Of a stretch of DNA of 64,000 nucleotides, positions 18,713-29,594 are shown in pieces. A program made the translations under genes and the position numbers. The number at the start of each line of letters is the position of its first letter. Position 1 is the first letter of the stretch. A model generated the notes under the pieces. That model was given only the letters and a program-made list of their open reading frames with translations, was not told the origin of the DNA and ran no database searches. Source of the DNA: Sporosarcina sp. FSL K6-1522 (GTDB lineage Bacteria; Bacillota; Bacilli; Bacillales_A; Planococcaceae); assembly GCF_038622445.1 (NCBI RefSeq), contig NZ_CP152019.1, positions 3,756,501 through 3,820,500 of the forward strand. Direction: 5' to 3'.

Positions 18713-20071
18713 TTACACGGTCTTTTTTCGAAAAGCCGCCACAAAGAAACCATCGCTTCCAAAATGTTGTGGAAGCACTTGAAGCATATCGTCTTCAATC
18801 ACCAATTTTTCCATGCCTGTCAATTTCGCTAACGGAACTTTCTCCATATCTGAATGACGCGCAAGGAACCCTTCTACCATACCGTGATTTTCTGTGCGCT
18901 CTACTGTACACGTACTGTATACAATTAAGCCATCCGGTTTAATCAATTCATACGCTGTATCCAATAAATCCGCTTGAATATCCGTCAATCCGTGGAAATC
19001 AGCTTCTGTCTTATTATACTTGATCTCAGGCTTTCTACGAATTACCCCTAGACCACTGCACGGTGCATCGACTAAAATACGGTCAAATGAAGCCGCCTCA
19101 TACTGTTCAGCAAGTTTACGACTATCTCCACTTTTCGCTTCAATAGACGTCAATCCTAGCCTGTTGGCATTCGCTTCAATCAGCGCCAGTTTATGCTGAT
19201 GGACATCATGCGCGAACACTTCACCTTCGTTCTTCATCTTTTCAGCGATATGGGTCGTCTTCCCGCCTGGTGCTGCGCACATATCGAGTACTTTCATCCC
19301 CGGTGCTACGTCCAGTGCAAGTATCGGCAACATCGAGCTTTCATCCTGAATCGTAATCCAGCCTTTTTTATAAGCTTCCGTACTTGCCGGATTACCACTT
19401 ATCGAAATAATACATTCAGGTACTACTTCTCCATGTCTCACTTCAATACCTTCCGATTCAAGCAAGGCAATTGCCTGCTCCTTCGTCGTTTTCGCTGTAT
19501 TGACACGTAACGTCATCGCTGCCGGGTTGTTGTTTTCATGTGCCATCACGGTTGCTTCTTCAATCCCGTATTGTTCACACCATCTTGCAATCAACCACTC
19601 TGGATGACTTGTTTCAATCGCGATTTTTGCAATCCCATCTGCCATATCATCCAACGAACGCACGCCGCTACGCAAGATCGAACGAAGAATGCCGTTCACA
19701 GTCGGTGCGATACGTTTATGGCCACGTCTTTTAGCGATTTCAACCGCTTCATGAACGACAGCATGCGGTGGAATTTTCGTCAGGTAAACAATTTGATAAA
19801 TTGACAAACGTAGAAGCTCTCGTACCCAACCGTCCAATTTTCCACGTACAAACGGTTCAAGATAATAGTCAAGCGTCATGCGGTGCTGAAGTGTGCCATA
19901 TGTCAACTCCGTCAATAAGCCACGATCTTTCGCTTCAATACCATACTTCTCAATCGTTCTGTGCAGTAATAAATTGCTGTACGCTTGGTTATTATTGATT
20001 TCCATTAGAATGGAAAGGGCTGCATCGCGGACATTGCCGTTCCATATTTTCTTTTTCGGTCTTGTATTCAT
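18713..20071 (-). CDS. rsmB: 16S rRNA (cytosine-967 C5) methyltransferase RsmB
   Basis: SAM-dependent methyltransferase of the Sun/NOL1 family. The N-terminal NusB-like RNA-binding domain occupies about residues 10-140. The catalytic domain contains [35 protein letters not shown] and [11 protein letters not shown], including both conserved cysteines. ATG at 20071 overlaps the fmt stop by four bases and has AAGGAG upstream; an earlier ATG eight codons away is less likely. About 452 residues. Confidence 0.95.
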   Translation of the reverse strand: MNTRPKKKIWNGNVRDAALSILMEINNNQAYSNLLLHRTIEKYGIEAKDRGLLTELTYGTLQHRMTLDYYLEPFVRGKLDGWVRELLRLSIYQIVYLTKIPPHAVVHEAVEIAKRRGHKRIAPTVNGILRSILRSGVRSLDDMADGIAKIAIETSHPEWLIARWCEQYGIEEATVMAHENNNPAAMTLRVNTAKTTKEQAIALLESEGIEVRHGEVVPECIISISGNPASTEAYKKGWITIQDESSMLPILALDVAPGMKVLDMCAAPGGKTTHIAEKMKNEGEVFAHDVHQHKLALIEANANRLGLTSIEAKSGDSRKLAEQYEAASFDRILVDAPCSGLGVIRRKPEIKYNKTEADFHGLTDIQADLLDTAYELIKPDGLIVYSTCTVERTENHGMVEGFLARHSDMEKVPLAKLTGMEKLVIEDDMLQVLPQHFGSDGFFVAAFRKKTV

Positions 20072-21009
20072 TCGAATTGGTCTCCTTCGTTCCATTTAGA
20101 TCCGGTTCCACGAATGAAAACATCCGCTGACATCCGTTTTTTGCCGGCTGGTTGGAGATCCGTAATGGCAAGCGCGACATCGTCACCTGTTTTGACAATG
20201 ATGCGATCTTGTTCGATTTTAATAATTGTACCGGGCGCTGCCTCGACTTGTGAGGCAACTTTCTCACTCCACCAGACTTTGACGTTTTCTCCTTGGAATA
20301 CGGTATAGGCAACTGGCCAAGGGTGCAGTCCACGAATTTTATCGTAGATGGCTTTCCCGCCTGTAGACCAGTCAATGCGTTCTTGTTCACGGGAAATGTT
20401 ACGTGCAAACGTCACGCGTGATTCGTCTTGAACGATACGTTCGTTTGTGCCATTTATAATAGAAGGCAACGTTTCTTTTAATAAGTTTGTACCTGCTTCA
20501 GACAATGCATTGAACATGCTACCTGTATGATCTGTTTCGGAAATTGGTACGACTACTTGTGAAATGATATCGCCTGCGTCCAATTTTTCGACCATATACA
20601 TAATCGTGACGCCTGTTTCCGTTTCACCGTCCATGATTGACTGATGAATCGGTGCGCCCCCTCGGTATTTAGGTAGCAGGGAAGCATGGACATTAATACA
20701 GCCAAGGCGTGGTGCTTCTAGCAATTCTTTCGGTAAAATTTGACCAAATGCCGCCGTCACGATTAGCTCTGGTTGCAGTGCAATGATTTTTTCCAATTCA
20801 GCAGAACCTTTTAGTTTTTCAGGCTGAATAACCGGTAATCCAAGTCGCAATGCCTCCGCCTTTACAGGTGGAGGCGTTAATACGCGCTTCCGTCCAACTG
20901 GTCGATCTGGCTGCGTAACGACCGCCGCAATGGTATGTCCTGCTTCATGTAACATCGTTAGGACTGGAACTGAAAAGTCCGGCGTTCCCATAAAAACGAT
21001 TCGCGTCAT
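20068..21009 (-). CDS. fmt: methionyl-tRNA formyltransferase
   Basis: Formylates initiator Met-tRNA using 10-formyltetrahydrofolate. It has [14 protein letters not shown] at the N-terminus, the active-site region [19 protein letters not shown] and [10 protein letters not shown], and a C-terminal tRNA-binding barrel. 313 residues. Its start overlaps the def stop by four bases, so the two enzymes of N-formyl-methionine metabolism are coupled. Confidence 0.96.
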   Translation of the reverse strand: MTRIVFMGTPDFSVPVLTMLHEAGHTIAAVVTQPDRPVGRKRVLTPPPVKAEALRLGLPVIQPEKLKGSAELEKIIALQPELIVTAAFGQILPKELLEAPRLGCINVHASLLPKYRGGAPIHQSIMDGETETGVTIMYMVEKLDAGDIISQVVVPISETDHTGSMFNALSEAGTNLLKETLPSIINGTNERIVQDESRVTFARNISREQERIDWSTGGKAIYDKIRGLHPWPVAYTVFQGENVKVWWSEKVASQVEAAPGTIIKIEQDRIIVKTGDDVALAITDLQPAGKKRMSADVFIRGTGSKWNEGDQFE

Positions 21010-21512
21010 GATAATTCACCTTCCAACTCGTCTTCATCCACTTCTTCAAATTCCGATGGATCTACCACTCGTATAATTTTCGAGTCGAATAGCACACCAT
21101 TTAAATGGTCAATTTCATGCAGAATGGCACGCGCCTCATAATCTTCTGCTTCGATTTCGTATAATGAACCGTCACGTTCTTGCGCTTCTACGCGTACAAA
21201 GAAAGGTCTTTCGACTTCGCCGTACAGTCCTGGGAAGCTGAGACAACCTTCGACTTCAATTTCAGAACCACCGATTGCTGTTACAACTGGGTTGACCATT
21301 TCAATGACATCTTGTCCTTCGCCCATATCAACGATTGCAACGCGAATGGCTTCCCCGACTTGTGGTGCTGCCAAGCCGATGCCGTCCGCCGCCACCATTG
21401 TGTCATGCATATCATCTAGGAGCTTTGCCAGTTTCTTATCAAATTTCACGACTTCTTTACATTTCTGTTGGAGAACCGATGCCGGATGCTCCACAATTTC
21501 ACGTATTGCCAA
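21006..21512 (-). CDS. def: peptide deformylase
   Basis: Metal enzyme that removes the formyl group from nascent proteins. All three motifs are present: [16 protein letters not shown] (metal cysteine) and HEIDHLNG (two histidines and catalytic Glu). The acidic C-terminal tail is slightly long (168 aa). The start is TTG, seven bases behind AGAGG. It is separated from priA by about 216 bases that hold a palindromic element. Confidence 0.95.
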   Translation of the reverse strand: MAIREIVEHPASVLQQKCKEVVKFDKKLAKLLDDMHDTMVAADGIGLAAPQVGEAIRVAIVDMGEGQDVIEMVNPVVTAIGGSEIEVEGCLSFPGLYGEVERPFFVRVEAQERDGSLYEIEAEDYEARAILHEIDHLNGVLFDSKIIRVVDPSEFEEVDEDELEGELS

Positions 21513-21566
21513 TTCAATTCCTCTTTTCTGATGATCTGTCTATATAAGTTGAACTTATGATTGCCA

Positions 21567-21678
21567 CCTAATCTCCAGCGTAGGCGCCTTACAAGCGGTC
21601 GCCGAAGCCATAAGACTGGCAGTGGTTTTCTGCCTGGCTTATGGCGGGAGGCATCCGCAAGCGCCGGGCGGTATTAGG
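21567..21678. repeat. long imperfect palindromic element
   Basis: Nested inverted repeat between def and priA. Outer arms CCTAAT (21567-21572) and ATTAGG (21673-21678) enclose GGCGCC / GCGCCGG segments and a central strong hairpin, GCCATAAG.CTGGCA against TGCC.GG.CTTATGGC (21607-21645). The layout resembles the family A elements but the sequence is divergent. It has no T tract, so it is not a normal terminator. Confidence 0.65.
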
Positions 21679-21728
21679 AGAATGCTTTTATTCAATATAT
21701 AAGTTAAAACAAAAAAATTCTTTTCTTT

Positions 21729-24140
21729 TTAATAAATAGACGCCGGTTCCATATCCACAGTCATCGTAAGACCTGCTTTGATCCAGTCTGTCCGGTAGTA
21801 CTTAATGAGCTGTTGCAAGGTTTCAATCAGCTTGGGCTCTTTTTTGTATTTTATCAAACATTGGTAACGATATCTATTGTTCACACGGCTAATCGCAGAA
21901 GCGGTAGGCCCAATGATAACGGTATTTGATGATAAATTCCCCTTCAAAAATCGGGTACCTTTATCTGCAAAGTCCGCAACTTTCAATAAATCTTCATGTG
22001 TGAACTGCACAAGCGTAACATAATAAAATGGCGGGTAGCCGTATTGCCTCCTTGCCGCCATCTCCAGATTATAAAAAGGCTCATAATGCTGAGCTTTCGC
22101 TAAATCAATAGCATAGTGTTCAGGCGTATACGTCTGAATGAATACTTCCCCTGGTAATTCGTGACGACCTGCTCGCCCACTAACTTGTGTCATGAGCTGA
22201 AACGTTTTTTCCGCCGCACGGAAATCCGCTAGATGGAGTGTGGTATCCGCTGCTAGTACGCCAACAAGGGTAATATTCGGAAAATCGAGTCCCTTGGCAA
22301 TCATTTGTGTCCCAAGTAAAATATCCGCCTGCCCTTCACTAAATTGCCGCAGCAACCGTTCATGAGAGCCTTTTTGCCTTGTCGTATCGACATCCATACG
22401 AATGACACGCGCTTCCGGGAACAACTTCGCAATTTCTTCTTGCGCTTTTTGTGTTCCCGTTCCAAAAAAGCGAATGTATTCACTTTCACATTCAGGGCAT
22501 ACGAGCGGTACTCGTTCTTCATGGCCACAGTAATGGCATTTCAGCATTTCATTGGCACGATGATACGTCAGGGAAATATCACAGTTTGGACATTCCACGA
22601 CCGTGCCGCAATCTCTGCATAAGACAAAGGATGAAAAACCTCGTTTATTCAAAAATAAAACGGTTTGCTCTCCTCTATGTAGCCGCTCCCGCACCGCATC
22701 CGCTAATGACACGGAAAACATCGAACGATTGCCCGTCTTCAACTCTTCACGCATATCGACAACCGTGACGGTAGGCAATTCCTGATCCTTTGCACGCCTC
22801 TTTAACGTCAACAATGTGTAGACATCTTTGGACGCACGCGCATACGACTCCAGCGACGGTGTCGCACTGCCTAAAATGACAGGACAACCGTAGTATTCTG
22901 AGCGCTTAATCGCCACATCTCTAGCATGATAACGCGGCGTGTCTTCTTGTTTATAGGTCGATTCATGTTCTTCATCAAGAATGATAATGCCAATATTTTC
23001 AAAGGGCGCAAAAATCGCCGAACGTGCACCGACCACGACTTTGACTTCGCCCCTCTTGATTTTCCGCCATTCATCGTATTTCTCTCCAGCGGACAATCCA
23101 CTATGCATTACCGCAACCAATGGCCCGAAACGTTCTTTAAAGCGCGATGTCATCTGTGGCGTCAATGAAATTTCAGGTACAAGCACGATGGCCTCTTTCC
23201 CTTGCTCCAGTACATGGTTAATCGCCCGCAAGTAAACTTCTGTTTTCCCACTTCCCGTTACACCATGTAGTAGAAAAGTCTCCGCTTGGCCATGATCCGC
23301 ACTAGTCGTTATGGCATCGAGTGCCAGCTGTTGTTCTCCAGTCAGTTCCATGGGAATCGCAGTGTCTTTTAGCTGCGGTGCTTCCGGTTCACGGTAAACT
23401 TCGGCATACGCTTCAGATGCGGCTCCTCTTTCGATAGCTGCTTTGAGCACGGCTGGCTGAATCCCCGATTGCTCCATCAATTGTTTCGCACTCACCGTTT
23501 GGCCAGCACGCTCTAACATCCAACGTAGCAATTCCGCTTGCTTTTTTGCGTTTGCGTGAATCGTATCAAGCACGTTTTGCAAGATGTCAGCCTCAGCGAT
23601 TTGAATCATACGTACCTTTTTTACAGCCGTCTTCTGATTCACTACTGTATCGACCGTGATAATACCTTGTCCTGCATAGCGTCGGACCGACCGTAACAGT
23701 TCTGGCGTGTCCGCCTCTGCCAACGGTACCCGTTGTCTGCCTGCTAAAAATCGAAGAAAATCCACTTCCTCAATGCTCTCAGGCTCCTCCACAACGATGA
23801 ACTTCTCATATTTTGCACGCATCGCAGCCGGCAACATCACTTGAAGTGCGTCAATTTCATAAGCCAATGTCTGCGTCGCAAGCCAACGAGATAGATCAAG
23901 AAGCTCTCCAGAAATGACAGGCTCTAGATCAATCAATTCATGAATCGACTTCAACTTACCGCTTTCCAGCCCACTCTCTTCTTTCAAACCTGTCACATAG
24001 CCAAGTACTTTTCTTGGCCCGAACGGAACTTTGACTCGACAACCCGCTTCAATAACGACCTCAAGATGTGCAGGAACGACATAGTCAAACGGGCGATCAA
24101 TCGGATAAGCCGATACATCGACAATGACTTCAGCGATCAT
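21729..24140 (-). CDS. priA: primosomal protein N' (replication restart helicase PriA)
   Basis: Recognises stalled forks and reloads the replisome. The N-terminal 3'-DNA-binding domain (AEVIVDVSAYPIDRPFDYVVP) is followed by helicase motifs GVTGSGKTEVY, DEEHE, GSATPSLES and QVSGRAGR. A two-zinc cluster is built from CRDCGTVVECPNCD, CHYCG and CPECES. ATG at 24140 overlaps the coaBC end and aligns with B. subtilis MNFAEVIVDVS; a GTG four codons upstream is possible. About 803 residues. Confidence 0.95.
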   Translation of the reverse strand: MIAEVIVDVSAYPIDRPFDYVVPAHLEVVIEAGCRVKVPFGPRKVLGYVTGLKEESGLESGKLKSIHELIDLEPVISGELLDLSRWLATQTLAYEIDALQVMLPAAMRAKYEKFIVVEEPESIEEVDFLRFLAGRQRVPLAEADTPELLRSVRRYAGQGIITVDTVVNQKTAVKKVRMIQIAEADILQNVLDTIHANAKKQAELLRWMLERAGQTVSAKQLMEQSGIQPAVLKAAIERGAASEAYAEVYREPEAPQLKDTAIPMELTGEQQLALDAITTSADHGQAETFLLHGVTGSGKTEVYLRAINHVLEQGKEAIVLVPEISLTPQMTSRFKERFGPLVAVMHSGLSAGEKYDEWRKIKRGEVKVVVGARSAIFAPFENIGIIILDEEHESTYKQEDTPRYHARDVAIKRSEYYGCPVILGSATPSLESYARASKDVYTLLTLKRRAKDQELPTVTVVDMREELKTGNRSMFSVSLADAVRERLHRGEQTVLFLNKRGFSSFVLCRDCGTVVECPNCDISLTYHRANEMLKCHYCGHEERVPLVCPECESEYIRFFGTGTQKAQEEIAKLFPEARVIRMDVDTTRQKGSHERLLRQFSEGQADILLGTQMIAKGLDFPNITLVGVLAADTTLHLADFRAAEKTFQLMTQVSGRAGRHELPGEVFIQTYTPEHYAIDLAKAQHYEPFYNLEMAARRQYGYPPFYYVTLVQFTHEDLLKVADFADKGTRFLKGNLSSNTVIIGPTASAISRVNNRYRYQCLIKYKKEPKLIETLQQLIKYYRTDWIKAGLTMTVDMEPASIY

Positions 24141-25344
24141 GTAGTTGTTCACTTTCCTCTTTCATGATTGCTGCAAGCAACACATTGGCAAGTTCTTTTT
24201 TCGGCATCGCATGGAATGGTTGATGCGTCCCATTTTTCGATAATAGCGTCACGACATTTGTATCTTTGCCAAATCCGGCATCGGGATCTGTCACATCATT
24301 AACGATGATATAATCCAGGTTTTTACTTGCTAATTTCCCCTTGCCATAGTCAACCGCATCATTCGTTTCTGCCGCAAATCCGACAAGAACTTGGTGCGTT
24401 TTCATCGTCCCAAGCGTTTTCAAAATATCCGTCGTCCGTTCGAGCTCAATGGCAGAATCGCCCGCTTGTTTTTTCATTTTTTGCGGGTGAACATCTTTCG
24501 GACGATAATCGGCAACTGCTGCCGCTTTAATAACGATGGCTGCATCATCGAATTGCGCACGAACCGCTTCCAACATTTCCGCCGCACTTTCTACATCAAT
24601 CACCGTTACACCTGCTGGCTTCGCCAAACCGACTGGCCCTGAAATGAGGTAGGTTGACGCGCCAAGTGCCTCTGCGGCTTCCGCCATGGCATAGCCCATT
24701 TTTCCGCTAGAGAAATTCGATACATAGCGCACCGGGTCAATCCGTTCACGCGTTGGCCCAGCTGTGATGACTACCTTTTTCCCTGCGAGCGGAAGATGTC
24801 TCGGTGTTGTAAAGTGTGCGGTAATCAATTCCACAATCTTCTCGGGCTCTTCCAAGCGTCCTTTCCCTACATAACCACATGCTAAAAACCCTTCGGACGG
24901 TTCGATAAATCGATAGCCATCTGCATGCAGTCGATCAATATTGCGAATAACAGCTTTATTTTCATACATATGAACATTCATAGCAGGCGCAATCCACACA
25001 TCCGCCGTCGTTGCCAGTAGCGTCGTCGTCACCATATCGTCCGCAATGCCATTCGCTAGCTTACCAATGACATTCGCTGTCGCCGGAGCAACAACAACAA
25101 GATCAGCCCAATCAGCCAGGTCAATATGCGCAATCACGCGTGAATCTTTTTCATCAAATGTATCAAAATAGACATCATTGCGCGACATCGCCTGAAATGT
25201 CAGCGGTGTCACAAATTCCTTCGCCGATTCCGTCATCATCACTTTGACTTCTGCCCCCGACTGCGCTAGTTTACTAACGAGTGCAACAGCTTTATAGACT
25301 GCAATGCCGCCTGTCACACAAAGAAGGATTTTTTTATTCAACAA
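24130..25344 (-). CDS. coaBC: bifunctional phosphopantothenoylcysteine decarboxylase / phosphopantothenate-cysteine ligase
   Basis: Two consecutive steps of coenzyme A synthesis. The N-terminal CoaC flavin domain has VTGGIAVYKA, HIDLADWAD, APATANVIGK and PAMNVHMY; the C-terminal CoaB domain has VVITAGPTRERIDPVRYVSN and KAAAVADYRP. The TTG at 25344 is preferred (MLNKKILLCVTGG aligns with B. subtilis MLNGKNILLCVSGG); an ATG four codons earlier has no spacing from its ribosome binding site. About 404 residues. It is followed by priA with an 11-base overlap. Confidence 0.94.
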   Translation of the reverse strand: MLNKKILLCVTGGIAVYKAVALVSKLAQSGAEVKVMMTESAKEFVTPLTFQAMSRNDVYFDTFDEKDSRVIAHIDLADWADLVVVAPATANVIGKLANGIADDMVTTTLLATTADVWIAPAMNVHMYENKAVIRNIDRLHADGYRFIEPSEGFLACGYVGKGRLEEPEKIVELITAHFTTPRHLPLAGKKVVITAGPTRERIDPVRYVSNFSSGKMGYAMAEAAEALGASTYLISGPVGLAKPAGVTVIDVESAAEMLEAVRAQFDDAAIVIKAAAVADYRPKDVHPQKMKKQAGDSAIELERTTDILKTLGTMKTHQVLVGFAAETNDAVDYGKGKLASKNLDYIIVNDVTDPDAGFGKDTNVVTLLSKNGTHQPFHAMPKKELANVLLAAIMKEESEQLHDR

Positions 25345-25450
25345 TATGGTCCCCATCCTTTCTAAAATGACAAACTCCCAAAGAAAAACTCGTTTCTAAG
25401 GGAGTATCACGCTTACCTATTTAGATTCTAACAAGTGTTAAAAACGACTA

Positions 25451-25675
25451 TTAGATTTCGTCTTCATAGACAATTGAATCGTCTTGTTTCTTTTTCGCTA
25501 ATACGCCGGCTGCAACTTCTTCAAGCGCCTTACCGACATTCTTGTGCGACTTGTAGGAAATAAGAAGTTTGTTGCCTTCTTCCTGCATTTCACGCGCACG
25601 TTTTGAAGCAAGTGTAACGAGCGTGTATTTGGAATCAATTTTATCTTTTAATGAATCGAGTGATGGTGTTAACAT
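25451..25675 (-). CDS. rpoZ: RNA polymerase omega subunit
   Basis: Small RNA polymerase subunit that assists assembly of the beta-prime subunit. 74 residues: [20 protein letters not shown], then the conserved [11 protein letters not shown] and KALEEVAAG. It starts two bases after the gmk stop (TAACTATG) with AAAGGGGA upstream, in the normal gmk-rpoZ-coaBC order. Confidence 0.95.
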   Translation of the reverse strand: MLTPSLDSLKDKIDSKYTLVTLASKRAREMQEEGNKLLISYKSHKNVGKALEEVAAGVLAKKKQDDSIVYEDEI

Positions 25676-25677
25676 AG

Positions 25678-26313
<636 letters not shown>

Positions 26314-26373
26314 CTAGTCTGTTTTGCGATATTGATTCGCCGTAAACATGCTGGCCCAATCTTTTGATTGATC

Positions 26374-26483
26374 AAATACGATTCAGCGTATTTGTGCCCG
26401 GATTTTTATCGAGCAAGCTCGATAAACTCCTTTTAAAAATCTGTGGCATCCGCCGGAGGCTTTAACTTTATTCAGCTGGGCTA
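26374..26483. repeat. family B palindromic repeat (divergent copy)
   Basis: Part of the 348-base gap between gmk and rqcH. It has the family B plan: a palindrome (AAATACG / CGTATTT), GTGCCCGGATTTTTATCGAGC, its complement GCTCGATAAA, then AAATCTGTGGCATCCGCCGG and AGGCTTTAACTTTATTCAG. The other bases in the gap hold no recognised gene; a TATAAT hexamer at 26580-26585 on the minus strand preceded by TGG is a possible gmk extended -10. Confidence 0.65.
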
Positions 26484-26643
26484 GGATTTTCCAATGAATA
26501 GTCTACATACTTTGTAAACAGCAACCATTTAGATAAAGTAGCAATTTCTACTGAATGAAGTTAAAACAATCTGTTCGTAATTATACCATACCTCACGCAT
26601 AGAGTGGTAAAATGGAGCAAAACGAATTGAAAGAGGAATCAGC

Positions 26644-28335
26644 ATGGCATTTGACGGTTTATTTACCACGGCGATGGTGCAAGAATTGCAAGTTTTGAAG
26701 AGTGGACGCATTTCCAAAATCCATCAGCCTAACGCACAAGAAGTTGTGTTCCTAATCCGCGCTGGCGGCAAAAATCACAAACTTCTCATCTCTATCCATT
26801 CATCCTACTCGCGCGTCCAACTGACGGATGAAGCCCTTGCAAACCCTGCTGAGCCACCGATGTTTTGCATGGTGCTACGCAAACATCTAGAAGGCGGCAT
26901 GATTACCGCTATTGGCCAATACGGCACAGACCGCATTATTACATTTGACATCCAGGCGAAAAATGAAATCGGAGACGACATTCGTAGAAAGTTGTACGTT
27001 GAGATTATGGGGAGACATAGTAACTTGCTCGTTGTTGACCCAGAACGTGACATGATTATCGATAGTATGAAGCATTTACCACCTTCTGTGAACAGCTATC
27101 GAACAATATTGCCTGGGCAACCTTTCATACCTGCCCCACCTCAAGACAAAATCGATCCATTTGCGGTGACAGCGGAACAATTCATTGACCTATTGCCACA
27201 ATTCGAAAGTGCACGTGACATCGTTCAGGCATTTTCAGGCTTTTCACCCGTCAATGCGACAGAGCTACTGCATCGTTTAAAAGATGTTGAGGTGAATGAA
27301 GCTTATAGCGTTTTCACGACATTTCTTGCTGCATTTAAAGGAATCGCTGGTAGTCCTAACATTGCAGAGATTGGCACAAAAACGGTGTTTTCCGCGGCTA
27401 CACTCTCACATGCAGATAAAACACTTGCCACCTACGACACACTTGGCGATTTGCTCGACAAAGTGTACTTTGCGCGAGCCGAAAGAGAACGCGTGAAATC
27501 ACAAGCTGCAGATCTTGAACGCTGGCTTGACAACGAAATCGCCAAACTCGTGTTAAAAACTAAAAAGTTGAGCAAGGAACAGGCAGCCGCTGGCAAGTTG
27601 GATACGTTCCAACTGTATGGTGAACTGTTGACGGCGAATAGCTATGCCATCCAAAAAGGAGCGTCAGAGGCGGTTGTCGACAATTACTACGAAGAAGGAA
27701 CAACCGTGACCATTCCGTTGGACCCAAGAAAATCGCCGATCGATAATGCGCAACGATTCTATACTCGCTATGCGAAAGCGAAAACAGCGCTCATTATGAT
27801 TGCAGAACAGCTCGAAAAAGCCGAAGAGGACATTGCCTACTTTGAAATGATTAAACAGCAAGTGATGCAAGCATCCCCTGAAGACATTGAAGAAATACGT
27901 GAAGAGCTCGCAGAACTCGGTTTCTTAAAAGCACGTAAACTGAAAAAGAAAAGCAAACCGAAGAAGCCAACCCCTGAATCGTACGTTTCTTCTGCAGGTG
28001 TGAAAATTTCGGTAGGCAAAAATAATAAACAAAACGACTACTTAACATTCAAAATTGCATCGAGAGATCAAACATGGCTCCATACGAAAGATATCCCGGG
28101 ATCGCATGTCGTCATCCATGATGCGAATCCCGATGAAGAAACAATTCGCGAAGCAGCAATCTTATCTGCTTATTTCAGTAAAGCACGCGGTTCTTCCTCT
28201 GTACCTGTCGACTACACGGAAGTGCGCCATGTGAAAAAGCCCAATGGCTCGAAACCGGGATTTGTCATCTACTTTGAACAGAAGACGATGTTTGTTACGC
28301 CCGATGAAGATGTTGTGATGAAATTACGTAAATAA
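26644..28335 (+). CDS. rqcH: ribosome-associated quality control factor RqcH (NFACT family)
   Basis: RqcH binds 50S subunits carrying obstructed peptidyl-tRNA and recruits tRNA-Ala for C-terminal alanine tailing. The N-terminal NFACT-N domain is followed by the central coiled coil and the NFACT-R domain (SVGKNNKQNDYLTFKIA, then WLHTKDIPGSHVVI). The Asp-Arg pair needed for tailing is present in GTDRIITFDI. 563 residues; start MAFDGLFTT aligns with B. subtilis MSFDGMFTY. Plus strand, divergent from gmk, and the first gene of a small plus-strand block. Confidence 0.95.
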   Translation: MAFDGLFTTAMVQELQVLKSGRISKIHQPNAQEVVFLIRAGGKNHKLLISIHSSYSRVQLTDEALANPAEPPMFCMVLRKHLEGGMITAIGQYGTDRIITFDIQAKNEIGDDIRRKLYVEIMGRHSNLLVVDPERDMIIDSMKHLPPSVNSYRTILPGQPFIPAPPQDKIDPFAVTAEQFIDLLPQFESARDIVQAFSGFSPVNATELLHRLKDVEVNEAYSVFTTFLAAFKGIAGSPNIAEIGTKTVFSAATLSHADKTLATYDTLGDLLDKVYFARAERERVKSQAADLERWLDNEIAKLVLKTKKLSKEQAAAGKLDTFQLYGELLTANSYAIQKGASEAVVDNYYEEGTTVTIPLDPRKSPIDNAQRFYTRYAKAKTALIMIAEQLEKAEEDIAYFEMIKQQVMQASPEDIEEIREELAELGFLKARKLKKKSKPKKPTPESYVSSAGVKISVGKNNKQNDYLTFKIASRDQTWLHTKDIPGSHVVIHDANPDEETIREAAILSAYFSKARGSSSVPVDYTEVRHVKKPNGSKPGFVIYFEQKTMFVTPDEDVVMKLRK

Positions 28336-28340
28336 TAAAC

Positions 28341-28386
28341 GGCTGTTGATTCCACTAAAAATGGAGTCCACAGCCATTTTATTTTT
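28341..28386 (+). terminator. rho-independent terminator after rqcH
   Basis: Stem GGCTGT..ATTCCA against TGGAGTCCACAGCC followed by ATTTTATTTTT, directly after the rqcH stop. Confidence 0.8.
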
Positions 28387-28618
28387 CTATACTATTTTCT
28401 CCTGTACTTTTATCGCCACGAAAATAAGCGGATAATTGAACAACTCGAACATCTTGTGTGTTTAATTCGTGATAGATGTCTCTGCTATCTCGAAACGAAA
28501 TGTATTGGTCTCGTTCGCTACGAATCAGCTCTTCTGCACTTTCTTGAGACTCCATATGAATAAATCTTCTAATATAATGACTCTCATCAAAAAAGTAGGT
28601 GACTTTAAATTCTTGCAC
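28379..28618 (-). CDS. uncharacterised 79-residue protein
   Basis: No family recognised. The frame can open at an ATG (28639), but GAGGAGG lies within it and is placed 8 bases before a GTG at 28618, giving MQEFKVTYFFDESHYIRRF; that start is preferred. The protein is charged, soluble-looking, with no membrane segment or signal. It may fold as a small alpha/beta domain (alternating KVTYFF and VRVVQLSAYF strands around a charged helix EESAEELIRSERDQY-like region). Monocistronic, converging on rqcH and sharing its terminator region. Confidence 0.65.
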   Translation of the reverse strand: MQEFKVTYFFDESHYIRRFIHMESQESAEELIRSERDQYISFRDSRDIYHELNTQDVRVVQLSAYFRGDKSTGENSIEK

Positions 28619-28780
28619 TTGGCTTTCCTCCTCATTCATTCTTCGTGATCTAATTCAATGAACTTCAAAGTTCTATTATGCACATGAAAACCCGTTCAAT
28701 ACAGATGATGCAATTTCAGTTCACAAGTGGTAGAATTTTCTTATTAGACTGTCACTACAACTAGAAAGTGGGTACATATC

Positions 28781-29449
28781 GTGAGGTATAATGTAATCGA
28801 ACTCAAAAACTTTTCAATCGGATTACCGAAAAAAATGACTTACGGGCAGGAAAAAGAACTCGACACTGGCATATGCAAAGAAACCACTGAGGAAGCCTTT
28901 TTAACAGTAGATGGCTTTCAAGGCGACGGCGTAGCAGATTTGCGTTTCCACGGTGGCCCCGACCGCGCAGTTTGTCTGTATCCGCATGAGCATTATGCAC
29001 GTTGGGAACAGGAGCTCAAGAATCCCTTACCACCGGCTACCTTCGGAGAAAATTTAACCGTTACCAATATGCTAGAGCAAGACATACATATCGGGGATAT
29101 CTTTCAGCTTGGGGATGCTGTTGTCCAAATTACACAAGGCCGGATTCCGTGTAGCACGATTACAAAAAGAACCGGGCAACCTCCCCTTCTTAAAAGAATG
29201 ATTGAAACAGGCTTCACAGGGTATTTATGCCGCGTCCTTGAAGAAGGTACCGTTCGCAAAGATTCCACTATGACATTACTCGAAGCGCACCCAAAACAAG
29301 TATCCATCCTTTTCGCAAATCAGATTTATTTTCATCAGCAAAAGAATATTGAGGGCATTCAAAAAATATTGGACGTGCCAGAATTAGCGCATGAATGGCG
29401 CGAACGCTTGGAGAAGCGGTTGGAAAAATTGACAAATCTCGTACAGTGA
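28781..29449 (+). CDS. MOSC domain-containing protein
   Basis: MOSC domain proteins are sulfur-carrier or molybdenum-cofactor-linked proteins; YiiM-type members handle N-hydroxylated compounds. Visible are GFQGDGVADLRFHGGPDRAV, YPHEHYARWE, FGENLTV and, after IHIGDIFQLGDAVVQITQ, the conserved cysteine in GRIPCSTI. 222 residues. Starts at GTG with a modest ribosome binding site (AAAGTGGG). The specific substrate cannot be told from sequence. It has its own terminator. Confidence 0.88.
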   Translation: MRYNVIELKNFSIGLPKKMTYGQEKELDTGICKETTEEAFLTVDGFQGDGVADLRFHGGPDRAVCLYPHEHYARWEQELKNPLPPATFGENLTVTNMLEQDIHIGDIFQLGDAVVQITQGRIPCSTITKRTGQPPLLKRMIETGFTGYLCRVLEEGTVRKDSTMTLLEAHPKQVSILFANQIYFHQQKNIEGIQKILDVPELAHEWRERLEKRLEKLTNLVQ

Positions 29450-29454
29450 ACATG

Positions 29455-29496
29455 CGATTCCACGCGTAAAAATGCGAGTGGAATCGTGTTTTTTTC
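29455..29496 (+). terminator. rho-independent terminator after the MOSC gene
   Basis: Stem CGATTCCAC..GC against GC.AGTGGAATCG followed by TGTTTTTTT, directly after the stop. Confidence 0.85.
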
Positions 29497-29594
29497 ATTT
29501 TAGGGGTCGAGCTAACTAGCCACCGAATAACTCCCTCAACACAGTCATACATTGGTGAAGCTGAATAATCGAGCATTTTATGGGAGGTATTTGA

